A DNA stretch of 64,000 nucleotides, taken from Algivirga pacifica. GTDB taxonomy: Bacteria > Bacteroidota > Bacteroidia > Cytophagales > Flammeovirgaceae. Of this stretch, positions 1 through 8,271 are shown in pieces. The stretch is taken from positions 1 through 64,000 of the forward strand of contig NZ_BAABJX010000051.1 in assembly GCF_039543525.1 (NCBI RefSeq), read 5' to 3'. The position numbers and the translations under genes are program-made. Position 1 is the first letter of the stretch, and every line of letters starts with the position of its first letter. Under the pieces are notes generated by a model. The model worked only from the letters and a program-made list of their open reading frames with translations, did not search any database and was not told the DNA's origin.

Positions 1-61
1 TCCGTACGCAGGGTGGTGTGAGAGGACAGGTAGGGAACTAATCCCTACCTTCCTACTCGAT
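1..61 (+). mobile_element. Group II intron, 3' end (domains V-VI), truncated by window edge
   Basis: The first 61 bases resemble the tail of a bacterial group II intron: a GTACGCAGGGTGGTGTGAGA stretch like the 3' half of domain V, then a domain-VI-like hairpin (arms AGGTAGGGA at 28-36 and TCCCTACCT at 42-50, loop ACTAA), then CCTACTCGAT. In such introns a bulged A seven or eight bases before the 3' splice site is the branch point; the A of CCTACTCGAT fits. The intron would end at about 61-62, four bases from the stop codon of the minus-strand ferritin-like gene. Its reverse transcriptase would lie left of the window. The assignment rests on remembered motif similarity; the whole intron cannot be seen. 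The hairpin could instead be a simple terminator for the ferritin-like gene. Confidence 0.6.
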
Positions 62-65
62 TAAT

Positions 66-533
66 TTACTCCTCAAAAGGCTGAACATCCCCTGGCTTGC
101 GAAGCATCTTATCCACTTCATCCAGGTGTGTTTCCTCTTCCAGGATTTGTGCCCGAGCGTACTCTTCCAAAACCACTGACTTCCCTTCAGCTAGTTCCAG
201 CAATTCATAGTATACCACCAATGCGGCTTTCTCGTGCTCCAGACTTTCTCTCAGGATATTTCCGATATCATGTTCTTGTGTTTCCAGCAAATCACCGATC
301 TTCAGAGAGGGGTGACCACCAAGCATCGTAATCATCTCACCAGCCCTTTGTGCATGTAGCAGCCCTTCTTGGGCATTGCCCTTAAGCCAAGAGACAATAG
401 GGATACGATTATATCCGAAGATCATTAAGGAATAATGGGTGTAGCGTACCACACCAGCCAGTTCAAGTTCCAGAACCTTGTTCAAGACTTCTATGAACTT
501 TTTTTTATCTTTCTTTTTTAAAGTTCCTTCCAT
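66..533 (-). CDS. Ferritin-like / bacterioferritin-type iron protein
   Basis: This 155-residue, all-helical protein has the size and helix layout of a bacterioferritin-like four-helix bundle. Candidate di-iron ligands are Glu24 (in LELELAGV), Glu56 with His60 (QEGLLHAQ), Glu99/Glu101 (LEHEKAA) and Glu133/Glu134 with His136 (LEEETHLDE), the expected carboxylate/histidine pattern for ferroxidase centres. It has no signal peptide and should be cytosolic, storing iron or protecting against iron-driven peroxide damage. The N-terminal KKKDKKK is very basic. The ATG at 531-533 is the first start in frame. The gene stands alone; its stop lies a few bases from the group II intron end. It could be a Dps-like or generic ferritin-like protein rather than a true haem-binding bacterioferritin; no haem-ligand Met was identified. 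Confidence 0.75.
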   Translation of the reverse strand: MEGTLKKKDKKKFIEVLNKVLELELAGVVRYTHYSLMIFGYNRIPIVSWLKGNAQEGLLHAQRAGEMITMLGGHPSLKIGDLLETQEHDIGNILRESLEHEKAALVVYYELLELAEGKSVVLEEYARAQILEEETHLDEVDKMLRKPGDVQPFEE

Positions 534-658
534 GAGGGTATTTATGGGTTAAAGGGTTAATAGTCAATGATAATAAGATAAGGGGATCAATAATTAAATC
601 CTAGAGGACTATTCCAAATTAAGGGGCAAAACATAGGAATAAACAACTTTAACAACCA

Positions 659-2413
659 ATGAAATTATTTTTTTTCAACTTATTCGTACTATTTCTGGTA
701 ACGGCTTGTACACAAACGGTAGAGGTGAGCAACCAGAATCTATCCACTAAGTTTGAGGATTCCAAAGGAGAAGAGACTGTAACGTATCAAGAAGGGATTG
801 CTTACCTACAGCAATTGGATGACTTATTTGAGGCGTTTCAATTAAAGGAAATAGGAACTACTGATGCAGGACTTCCTTTGCATTTAGGGATACTATCCAC
901 AGATCAATCTTTTGATTTGGAGCGAATCAAAGAAAAGCGAGTACTGTTGATCAATAATGGTATCCACCCGGGAGAGCCGGATGGGGTAGATGCCTCTTTG
1001 ATGCTCCTAAGGGATATACTGCAAGATAAAGCCAGTTATGGAGAATGGGAAGATGTTGTTGTGGCGGTGATTCCCTTCTATAATGTAGGGGGAGCCTTAA
1101 ACCGTAACAGCCATACCCGAGCCAACCAGGAAGGACCTGTGGCTTATGGGTTTAGAGGGAATGCGCAGAACCTTGACCTGAACAGAGATTTTATCAAGAT
1201 GAATTCCCGTAATATGGAGACGTTTGCTTCTATTTTCCATCAACTTGATCCTGATTTGTTTATTGATACACACGTGAGCAATGGTGCCGATTATCAATAT
1301 GTCATGACGTACTTGGCAACTCAGGAGGATAAGCTAGGAGGTAAGTTGGGAGAGTTTAGTCGTCATACGGTAACGCCTTTTATGAAAGATAAAATGCGTG
1401 AGGCTTCTTTTGAAATGACGCCTTATGTCAACGTATGGGGTACCGTGCCGGACTCAGGATATGTGCAGTTTATGGATTCCCCAAGGTACTCCTCAGGGTA
1501 TACGACATTATTCCATACGCTTTCTTATGTTACGGAGACTCATATGTTGAAGCCTTTCAAACAGAGAACAGAGGCTACCTATAATTTCCTGAAGGAAGCA
1601 ATGATCTTTATGAAGGAGCATGGAAAGGAATTAAAATCTTTGCGTGCACAAACCGCCGAACAAGTAAAGCAGCAAGAAGACTTTCCAATTGCCTGGGAGC
1701 TGGATGACACTCAAAAGTCAAGGCTACTTTTTAAAGGATACAAAGGGATCTACAAGCCAAGTGAAGTGAGTGGTTTACCTAGACTATATTATGATAGGAC
1801 ACAGCCATTTGAAAAAGAGATTGATTTTTACAATCATTTTAAACCAAAAACCACGGTCAAGCGACCTAAGGGCTATCTTATTCCGGCAGGGTGGTATACC
1901 GTAGTCGATAAGCTAAAGCGTAATGGGGTAGCAGTACAAACCCTTTCTGAAGATACCGTAATGGATGTGACGGTATACCACATCGATGACTTTAAGACAA
2001 GGCAAGCCTATGAAGGACATTACTTGCACTATGATATCAAGGTCACGACACAAAAGGAGCAGCTAAGAGCGCGGAAGGGAGATTATTTTGTAGAAGCCAA
2101 TCAGGCAAGTAACCGTTACATCATAGAGACCCTGGAGCCACATGCTACGGATTCCTTTTTCGCCTGGAACTTCTTTGATGCCATTTTGCAGCAGAAAGAA
2201 GGATTCTCTTCCTATGTATTTGAAGACAAAGCGGCGGAGTATCTTCAAAAGTATCCAGAGATAAGAGAAGCATTAGAACGTAAGAAGGCAGCCGACCCTG
2301 CTTTCGCTAAAAATGCCTATGCACAGTTACAGTTTGTTTATCAGCAGACACCTCATTATGAGCGTGCGCATCGTAGGTATCCGGTGTATAGAGTAGAGCT
2401 TTTATCATGGTAG
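659..2413 (+). CDS. M14-family zinc carboxypeptidase, lipoprotein
   Basis: A 584-residue secreted metallopeptidase. The N terminus is a lipoprotein signal (hydrophobic 3-16, lipobox ending VTAC, Cys17). The M14 zinc site is visible as HPGE (His103, Glu106) and a later DTH (His205), with NLDLNRDF at 171-178 supplying the substrate-binding Asn-Arg pair. A YVTETHM segment near 290-298 probably holds the catalytic Glu. About 250 residues follow the catalytic domain and match nothing I recognise. M14 enzymes remove C-terminal residues or cut peptidoglycan peptides; the specificity here is unknown. It stands alone, with a 125-bp gap from the divergent ferritin-like gene. The lipidated N terminus predicts envelope anchoring facing the periplasm or surface. 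Confidence 0.85.
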   Translation: MKLFFFNLFVLFLVTACTQTVEVSNQNLSTKFEDSKGEETVTYQEGIAYLQQLDDLFEAFQLKEIGTTDAGLPLHLGILSTDQSFDLERIKEKRVLLINNGIHPGEPDGVDASLMLLRDILQDKASYGEWEDVVVAVIPFYNVGGALNRNSHTRANQEGPVAYGFRGNAQNLDLNRDFIKMNSRNMETFASIFHQLDPDLFIDTHVSNGADYQYVMTYLATQEDKLGGKLGEFSRHTVTPFMKDKMREASFEMTPYVNVWGTVPDSGYVQFMDSPRYSSGYTTLFHTLSYVTETHMLKPFKQRTEATYNFLKEAMIFMKEHGKELKSLRAQTAEQVKQQEDFPIAWELDDTQKSRLLFKGYKGIYKPSEVSGLPRLYYDRTQPFEKEIDFYNHFKPKTTVKRPKGYLIPAGWYTVVDKLKRNGVAVQTLSEDTVMDVTVYHIDDFKTRQAYEGHYLHYDIKVTTQKEQLRARKGDYFVEANQASNRYIIETLEPHATDSFFAWNFFDAILQQKEGFSSYVFEDKAAEYLQKYPEIREALERKKAADPAFAKNAYAQLQFVYQQTPHYERAHRRYPVYRVELLSW

Positions 2414-2622
2414 GAGAGTGATATGTATCATCAATTTCCCTAGAAAAAAAGGAAACTTTTTAACCATTGTAAACGTATACTATATAAATGAATGAATATT
2501 CATACTTTTACTTTTAAACAATAAAAGGTCTATGAGCTTAAGTCCATCATAGGGTAGAGGTTGATTCATATGGACAGTAAGTTGCACAGGCTATAGTAGT
2601 CACTATTAAAAGCTTCTGAATT

Positions 2623-3039
2623 ATGAACACAATCGTAAAAACGTACCAGCTTACCGAAACAGACCAAGAGTTTTTGAACAAATACGACTATGCGCTTAAA
2701 CGCTCGTTACTGTCAGTACTTTTGGAAGAAGAATCTTCTTATCAAGCGAAGGAAGAAATCTTGGGTGTGATCAATACCATTGGTACAGATACTATTAATA
2801 TGGCGCAGCTAGACCAAATCATTGGCATGCCTCAAGATTCGGATTGGAAGACCATTTCAGGGTATCTTAGTGAGCCTTTCAAGGCTAGTGTATTGAAAAA
2901 AATTATTGGGGCAGCGATTGCTACGGGTCATATAGATCCGGACTCTTTGGAAAGAATTTATCAGGTAGGGCATGACTTGGATATGTCCGATGAGTACGCC
3001 CACTATTTAGTGGATCGTAGTTTACACACTGCCTCTTAA
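2623..3039 (+). CDS. Hypothetical protein, 138 aa
   Basis: I do not recognise this protein. It is soluble, acidic and predicted mainly helical, with no signal peptide or membrane segment. No catalytic motif stands out. It is a single gene, 209 bp after the M14 peptidase, and converges on the isocitrate dehydrogenase gene across a large inverted repeat that starts 16 bp after its stop codon. The upstream gap has no clear promoter of the Bacteroidota type. Its codon use looks like that of its neighbours, so it is probably a real gene and not a chance frame. Confidence 0.6.
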   Translation: MNTIVKTYQLTETDQEFLNKYDYALKRSLLSVLLEEESSYQAKEEILGVINTIGTDTINMAQLDQIIGMPQDSDWKTISGYLSEPFKASVLKKIIGAAIATGHIDPDSLERIYQVGHDLDMSDEYAHYLVDRSLHTAS

Positions 3040-3054
3040 GATATAATAAAAAAG

Positions 3055-3268
3055 GAAGCCTTATTAAGGTTGAATAATTAACTGACAGTTGAGGCGGCTA
3101 GCGCCGCTAGTTGAGTATGCTTCGCACGTTGAGATTTTCAGTAGGACTCTTTCTCAACGTGCGAAGCATACTCAACTAGCGGCGCTAGCCGCCTCAACGA
3201 CACGCAGTGTCACTCAACAGAGCGAACTAGCAGTATGACAGATAAATATTCAACGTTAGTAAGGCTTC
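3055..3268. repeat. Modular inverted repeat with 47-bp perfect arms (element E1)
   Basis: Outer arms 3055-3087 and 3235-3268 are imperfect inverted copies containing TTAAGGTTGAATAATTA. Inside, 3088-3134 and 3152-3198 form a perfect 47-bp inverted repeat with a 17-nt loop. The arms consist of hairpin words (GGCGGC/GCCGC and a CTTCG-centred word) separated by GTTGAG linkers. A further word, GACAC with loop GCA, sits at 3199-3211. The element fills the junction between two convergent genes, so it may act as a bidirectional terminator or 3'-end stabiliser; that role is inferred. Confidence 0.85.
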
Positions 3269-3272
3269 TTCT

Positions 3273-4784
3273 TTATTCTCCTTGCCCTAAAGAAAACCCA
3301 CGTTGTCCATCAAATTGGTAGAGGTTTTCAGTCTTGATAACATCAAACCCCAAATTGTGTAGCTTAAAAAGAAGGGAAACAACTTCTTCGTAATTGATAG
3401 ACGCATAAGTACCATCTTGTTGTCTCTTTGTATCTACACCTACGAATCGGCAACGCCAATGGTCTGTACAATACGTTTCTTCTATACCTTCTGGATAAAC
3501 CTTAACCCCTCGGTTGGTGATCATTTTTAGGCGTAACTCATCAGAGTTTAACTTGCTTAGAGCGTCTCCTAGCTCATTTGGATTATCCCCTTGCCAATCC
3601 AAAAACACATCAACGCCAACTAATTCCTTCGCTACGCTTTGACGTTTATAAGCAGGTATCTGAATACTTCCCTTTCCTTCTGATAAGTGGCTGATAGGGA
3701 GCTTCTCCGGAGTCTTGCCTAAATTGGCAATCACTTGATCTGCAAAAGCCTGTGTGCCTACCTTTTGTACGCTGATTCCCTCTTTATAAATGTCGGCAGT
3801 ATGATAACCTTGTTCCAGTGTACGTAGCCAGGCATTCTTTACTTTATCACCAATGGCTGATTGACCAATATGTGCCAGCATCGATACAGCGGCATTCAAA
3901 AGACCAGATGGATTGGCAATGTCTTGTCCGGCAATATCAGGAGCAGAGCCATGAATGGCTTCAAACATGGCAACATTATTACCAATGTTTGCAGAACCAC
4001 ACATTCCGACTGAACCTCCAATCTCTGCAGCAATATCTGAGATAATATCCCCGTATAGATTGGCTGTAACGATCACATCATAATTTTCTGGCTTGGCAGC
4101 TAGACGTGCAGATCCTATATCGATGATTTGTGTCTCGTTTTGAATATCAGGATACTCCACTGCAATTTCGTCAAACACTTTATGGAATAGCCCATCGGTG
4201 ATTTTCATAATATTATCCTTCACCATGCAGGTAACTTTCTTTCTTCCATAGGCACGGGCATATTCAAACGCATAGCGTACGATACGCTCACAGCCAGGAC
4301 GAGTGATTAGTTTTAGGCACTGATAGACATCTTGTGTTTGCCTGTGCTCGATGCCGGCATATAAGTCTTCTTCATTTTCACGGATAATGACGACATCCAA
4401 ATCAGGGAAATGACTTGGTACATAAGGGACCAATGCTTCTACAGGTCGAATATTGGCGAAGAGTCCCAAGGATTTTCTTAAGGTGACGTTCAAACTCTTG
4501 TACCCTTTTCCCTGAGGAGTCGTGATAGGAGCTTTAAAAATAATCTTGTTTTTACGAATAGCCTCCCATGCATCGGGTGCTATACCGGAAGTATTTCCTG
4601 AAAGATATACTTTCTCTCCCAGGTCGATAAATTCCGTTTCAATGTTGGCACCAGCAGCGTTGAGAATTTTTAAAGTTGCGCCCATAATCTCTGGACCAAT
4701 ACCGTCTCCATTCGCTACGGCAATTTTAACAGGAGTATTGGTTGCTTTAGTTTCTACTGCTTCACTTAATGTTGTTGTGCTCAT
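3273..4784 (-). CDS. icd: NADP-dependent isocitrate dehydrogenase
   Basis: A decarboxylating isocitrate dehydrogenase of the TCA cycle (isocitrate to 2-oxoglutarate with NADPH). The isocitrate/isopropylmalate dehydrogenase fold is clear: VANGDGIGPEIM near the N terminus, the substrate loop SLNVTLRKSLGLFANIRP, and the Mg/substrate signature NLYGDIISDIAAEIGG. A C-terminal extension of about 150 residues beyond the catalytic core matches the longer enzyme type known from Thermus and many Bacteroidota. The start is placed at ATG 4782-4784 (MSTTTLSEAV), giving 503 residues. The same frame is open upstream to a TTG at 4835, but those 17 residues do not look like family sequence. It stands alone and is divergent from the DUF4412-like gene. 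Confidence 0.92.
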   Translation of the reverse strand: MSTTTLSEAVETKATNTPVKIAVANGDGIGPEIMGATLKILNAAGANIETEFIDLGEKVYLSGNTSGIAPDAWEAIRKNKIIFKAPITTPQGKGYKSLNVTLRKSLGLFANIRPVEALVPYVPSHFPDLDVVIIRENEEDLYAGIEHRQTQDVYQCLKLITRPGCERIVRYAFEYARAYGRKKVTCMVKDNIMKITDGLFHKVFDEIAVEYPDIQNETQIIDIGSARLAAKPENYDVIVTANLYGDIISDIAAEIGGSVGMCGSANIGNNVAMFEAIHGSAPDIAGQDIANPSGLLNAAVSMLAHIGQSAIGDKVKNAWLRTLEQGYHTADIYKEGISVQKVGTQAFADQVIANLGKTPEKLPISHLSEGKGSIQIPAYKRQSVAKELVGVDVFLDWQGDNPNELGDALSKLNSDELRLKMITNRGVKVYPEGIEETYCTDHWRCRFVGVDTKRQQDGTYASINYEEVVSLLFKLHNLGFDVIKTENLYQFDGQRGFSLGQGE

Positions 4785-5014
4785 TTGCTTCTGGTTTATA
4801 TCGTGTTTATTAGATGATGGTATAATTTCATGCAAATATCGGGAGTATTAATGATAAGTTATCATTTAATTATTTAGTTTAAAGTATAAATTATATTTAT
4901 TAGTGTGTGCTATAAAAAGAGAAACCTAACTTTTCTCATCCCCTTTTTTCACAGTAGGCAGGGATGATTTTTTCAAAGGATCTGTTCTACGGGTAGAATC
5001 AATACTGATGAATT

Positions 5015-5923
5015 ATGAAGTACAGTACCCAAAAACTGCTCAGAGGAGGTATTACCTTAATACTCTCCCTGTTTTGCTGTCTGTGCATTAATGCACAGGA
5101 ACCAGAACCCAAGCAAAAGAAAAATCCTTTCAAAAAAATGAAAGAGGCCTTGGATAAGGCTGATCAGAAAACCGACGAAGAAACCTACAAAATGTGGGAG
5201 AAAATGGCCTCTAGGGGAGGAAGTGCAGAAGAAATTAAGGAAGCTGTGAGGGGGAGTTATAACTTTGACTACCAGATTCACTATGTGATGGCCACCAAGA
5301 AAAAAAATGGTAAGGAAGATCAAACGGAAGTGATTTTCTATACCAATACGGAGAATGATTATTTAGGTGTTAAGCCTATTATAGAGGACGAGGATATGGA
5401 GGTCATCTCAGTATTTGACCGTTCAGAAAAGGTAATGGTAAACTTCACAGAAGATAAGAAAAAAGGGAATCGTCAAGCCATTGCCATGAAACTGGACTTG
5501 GATGAAATTCAGGCACAGGCTTACGAAGATGAGGCAGCAGAGGATGCTAATCAGGAAGAAGCTCCCAAGTTCAAGAAAACGGGGGAAACCAAAGAAATCA
5601 ATGGTATTTCTTGTGAGAAATACGTAGGAGAAGGCGAAGATCATGAAATAGAATTGTGGTTGGGAGAGGTAGATCAGGCAGCGCCATTTATGCCCGGAAG
5701 CTTTCAGGGACAGAGCAAGCGATTGGCAGAAGTGATGGGGGATATCCCAGTCAATAAGAACCTGATCATGATGGAAATGCAGGCAGTAGACAAAAGGAAT
5801 GGAGAAGTGAGTAGTATGAAAGTGAAGGAGTTAGGAGATGCCGATATGTCTGTTAAATCAGAGGATTATGAACTAATGGCGATTCCTCAGGGATACGGAA
5901 ACCCTACGCCTGATGAGGAATAG
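5015..5923 (+). CDS. Secreted DUF4412-like protein
   Basis: A 302-residue exported protein. A signal peptide is visible (basic start, hydrophobic 13-25, cleavage near INAQ-EP). The next 50 residues are Lys/Glu rich and of low complexity. The C-terminal half contains ETKEINGISCEKYVG followed by a strand-rich segment, the pattern of the DUF4412 family of periplasmic or outer-membrane-associated proteins of unknown function. One cysteine lies in that motif; there is no lipobox. It stands alone and is followed at once by a 24-bp perfect inverted repeat that serves as terminator. The family assignment is by pattern and is moderately secure. Confidence 0.6.
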   Translation: MKYSTQKLLRGGITLILSLFCCLCINAQEPEPKQKKNPFKKMKEALDKADQKTDEETYKMWEKMASRGGSAEEIKEAVRGSYNFDYQIHYVMATKKKNGKEDQTEVIFYTNTENDYLGVKPIIEDEDMEVISVFDRSEKVMVNFTEDKKKGNRQAIAMKLDLDEIQAQAYEDEAAEDANQEEAPKFKKTGETKEINGISCEKYVGEGEDHEIELWLGEVDQAAPFMPGSFQGQSKRLAEVMGDIPVNKNLIMMEMQAVDKRNGEVSSMKVKELGDADMSVKSEDYELMAIPQGYGNPTPDEE

Positions 5924-5937
5924 TATTTGTCTTATAG

Positions 5938-5990
5938 TAACGCCATAAAAAAAGCACAGACTAAACGTCTGTGCTTTTTTTATGGCGTTA
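5938..5990. terminator. Perfect 24-bp bidirectional terminator
   Basis: Arms 5938-5961 and 5967-5990 are exact reverse complements of 24 bp with a 5-nt loop (TAAAC). The stem core GCACAGAC/GTCTGTGC is flanked by an A7 run and a T7 run, so each strand reads as a GC stem followed by U residues. It lies between convergent genes. The stop codon and last codons of the minus-strand GSCFA gene fall inside the right arm. Confidence 0.9.
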
Positions 5991-6948
5991 ACTGCTCTTG
6001 CATATACTGTATTTCCTCCTCTACATTAACCTCCTTAATTCCCTCTAATTTTTTTATAGTATTTCTAATGAAGGACTGATGAGCTTCCGTATGAGGATTA
6101 AAAGGCCGGTGTGTGATGGCTCTCTTTAATTTCTCCCATTTTTTTAAAAACTGCTTACTCTCCTCATCCAGATAAGTTTGCTGAAACTGTTCCCATATAT
6201 AATCAATAGCTATTTCAGAGGGATGTATCATATCGGAAGTATAGAAACGGTAATCTCTGAGATCATCTAGCATGATTTCATAGGAGGGAAAGTAATGAAC
6301 ATTATTATAGGCAGCACTAAGAGCTTCGCAAGCTAAACGCAATAAGGATTTACTAAGGTTATTCTTGGAAAGGCCATTCCTTAGGTGTCTTACAGGGCTT
6401 ACGGTTAGGATAATCTGGCAGTCTTTGGGAAGGTGAGGGTATAAGCGGTTAAAAGCGTGTTTAATTTCTTCCAGGGTGAGCATACGCTCCTGAAATTCCT
6501 TTTGAGGAATTTTATGGCAGTTACCAGCGAGAATACCTGTTTCTAGATGATCAAAAACAAAGCTACTTCCAAAAGTCAGCAGGAGCCATGAGGCATTATT
6601 TAATCTATTTTTGCAACTACTTAAAGTTTGATCAAGCAAAGATTCAAAATCCTCAAGGGTAGGTGCTGAGATATCGGAATGACAATACAGCGATCGAAAA
6701 ACCCCCTCGTTTTGAACAATACTATTGGATGGTAATGGGGCTCTCTTCAAGGATGCTTCCATTAGGGTGAAAATGGAAACAGGGTTGTACAATACTCCAA
6801 AGGGATTGGTGAGAATATCAAACTTACTATCCGTTAAACGCTGTCCAATATTTTCCGAGAAACAAGAGCCCATGGAAAATATTTGCTGTTTTATATTGAT
6901 TTTTTGCTGACTGCTCTCAATTTGAATAGGAGTCCTAAATGTGTGCAT
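5980..6948 (-). CDS. GSCFA domain protein
   Basis: A 322-residue cytosolic protein carrying the family-defining motif MGSCFSENIG at about residues 26-35. The remainder fits the GSCFA family common in Bacteroidota and Alphaproteobacteria: NPFGVLYNP, LTFGSSFVF, and a DMIHPSEIAIDYIWEQF segment near 235-252. This family is related to SGNH/GDSL hydrolases; the Ser of GSCFS and the Asp/His pair of the DxxHP segment would be the catalytic candidates. The true substrate is unknown. The ATG at 6946-6948 is the only reasonable start. It is divergent from the transketolase gene. The 3' end of the coding sequence runs into the terminator palindrome. Confidence 0.85.
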   Translation of the reverse strand: MHTFRTPIQIESSQQKINIKQQIFSMGSCFSENIGQRLTDSKFDILTNPFGVLYNPVSIFTLMEASLKRAPLPSNSIVQNEGVFRSLYCHSDISAPTLEDFESLLDQTLSSCKNRLNNASWLLLTFGSSFVFDHLETGILAGNCHKIPQKEFQERMLTLEEIKHAFNRLYPHLPKDCQIILTVSPVRHLRNGLSKNNLSKSLLRLACEALSAAYNNVHYFPSYEIMLDDLRDYRFYTSDMIHPSEIAIDYIWEQFQQTYLDEESKQFLKKWEKLKRAITHRPFNPHTEAHQSFIRNTIKKLEGIKEVNVEEEIQYMQEQLTP

Positions 6949-7011
6949 AATAGAGGAGATCTTAAATTTTTCTTAAAATTACGATATTCTTTGGAGGTTT
7001 GTTCAATGAAA

Positions 7012-7044
7012 TTTTGGCTTAGATAAATACAAGTGTTACTTTTG
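7012..7044 (+). promoter_or_regulatory. Predicted Bacteroidota-type promoter for transketolase subunit
   Basis: TTTTG at 7012-7016 and TACTTTTG at 7037-7044 are separated by 20 nt. This matches the Bacteroidota primary sigma consensus (TTTG, 17-23 nt, TAnnTTTG). It predicts a transcript starting about 45 nt before the ATG at 7096. It is a sequence match only. Confidence 0.55.
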
Positions 7045-7095
7045 TGCGCAGAATTTTAACGAAGACACATAAATTGCTTTATTGCACTGCTCATC

Positions 7096-8046
7096 ATGAA
7101 AAAATATACGTATACAGAGAAGAAAGATACTCGTTCAGGTTTTGGAGCCGGTTTGTTGGAGCTAGGTAAGACGAACGAAAATGTTGTAGCACTTTGTGCT
7201 GATTTGACAGGTTCGTTGAAAATGGGCGACTTCCAGAAGGAGTGTCCAGAGCGTTTCTTCCAGGTAGGTATCGCGGAAGCCAATATGATTGGTTTGGCTG
7301 CTGGTATGACTATCGGAGGAAAAATCCCTTTCACGGGTACATTTGCCAACTTCTCTACTAGCCGTGTGTATGACCAAATCAGACAATCGGTAGCTTACTC
7401 TAAGAAGAATGTTAAGGTTTGTGCTTCGCACTCAGGTATTACACTAGGTGAGGATGGTGCAACACACCAGGTATTGGAGGACATCGGTATGATGAAAATG
7501 CTTCCTCATATGACAGTCATCAATACTTGTGATTTCAACCAGACAAAAGCAGCAACGATTGCTATTGCTGAGCACGAAGGACCAGTTTACCTTCGCTTTG
7601 GACGTCCAGCGGTACCTAACTTCACAAAAGAAGAGGATTTTGTGATTGGTAAGGCAATGATGCTGAATGAAGGATCTGATGTAACAATTATCGCTACAGG
7701 TCACTTGGTATGGGAAGCGATCCAGGCAGGAGAAGCATTGGCTGAAAAAGGAATCGATGCAGAAATCATCAATATCCACACGATTAAGCCATTGGACGAA
7801 GAGGCTATCCTTAAGTCGGTAAAGAAAACAGGATGTGTCGTGACTGCTGAAGAGCACCAGGTAAATGGTGGATTAGGTGAAAGCGTTGCAGGTACATTGT
7901 CAAGAAACTTCCCAGCTCCAATTGAGTTTGTAGGAATCAATGATGTATTTGGAGAAAGCGGTACACCTGCAGAATTGATGCAGAAGTATGGTTTGACAGC
8001 AGAGAACATCGTAGCTGCTGCAGAGAAAGTAATGAAGCGCAAGTAA
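7096..8046 (+). CDS. Transketolase, C-terminal subunit
   Basis: A 316-residue protein corresponding to the pyrimidine-binding and C-terminal domains of transketolase, as in split two-subunit enzymes. DLTGSLKMGDF (37-46) and VGIAEANMIG (57-66) mark the thiamine diphosphate pyrimidine domain; Glu61 is the position of the glutamate that activates the cofactor in transketolase and DXS. EDGATHQVLEDI and RFGRPAVP follow, then the C-terminal domain from about 180 (GSDVTIIATGHLVWEA). It needs an N-terminal, diphosphate-binding subunit to work in the non-oxidative pentose phosphate pathway. That partner is usually next door in related genomes but is not in this window. A strong candidate promoter lies upstream and a Rho-independent terminator downstream. 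Confidence 0.9.
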   Translation: MKKYTYTEKKDTRSGFGAGLLELGKTNENVVALCADLTGSLKMGDFQKECPERFFQVGIAEANMIGLAAGMTIGGKIPFTGTFANFSTSRVYDQIRQSVAYSKKNVKVCASHSGITLGEDGATHQVLEDIGMMKMLPHMTVINTCDFNQTKAATIAIAEHEGPVYLRFGRPAVPNFTKEEDFVIGKAMMLNEGSDVTIIATGHLVWEAIQAGEALAEKGIDAEIINIHTIKPLDEEAILKSVKKTGCVVTAEEHQVNGGLGESVAGTLSRNFPAPIEFVGINDVFGESGTPAELMQKYGLTAENIVAAAEKVMKRK

Positions 8047-8127
8047 TTCCTAGGGGAACTCACTAGCCAAATTCATATAGTATATAATTTTTTCATCGTA
8101 ACCTATTACTTTGAAAAAATGAAAGAA

Positions 8128-8155
8128 AAGCCTGACATCGCGTCAGGCTTTTTTT
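8128..8155 (+). terminator. Rho-independent terminator after transketolase subunit
   Basis: Arms AAGCCTGAC (8128-8136) and GTCAGGCTT (8142-8150) form a 9-bp stem with loop ATCGC, followed by a run of T residues. This is a standard intrinsic terminator, about 80 bp after the stop codon. Confidence 0.85.
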
Positions 8156-8271
8156 ATTATCGGTTTGTTTCTATATTTAATCATAAAGAAATCTTTGATT
8201 ACTACAGTGTTGTAGATTTATCTGAACACTTATACTATTATTTCTCATAACCCAAACTAACAAAACCATTC

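Noticed and set aside
4785..4835. Longer N terminus for isocitrate dehydrogenase from TTG 4835
   Set aside because: The extra 17 residues do not match the family, and a standard ATG with conserved downstream sequence is at 4784.
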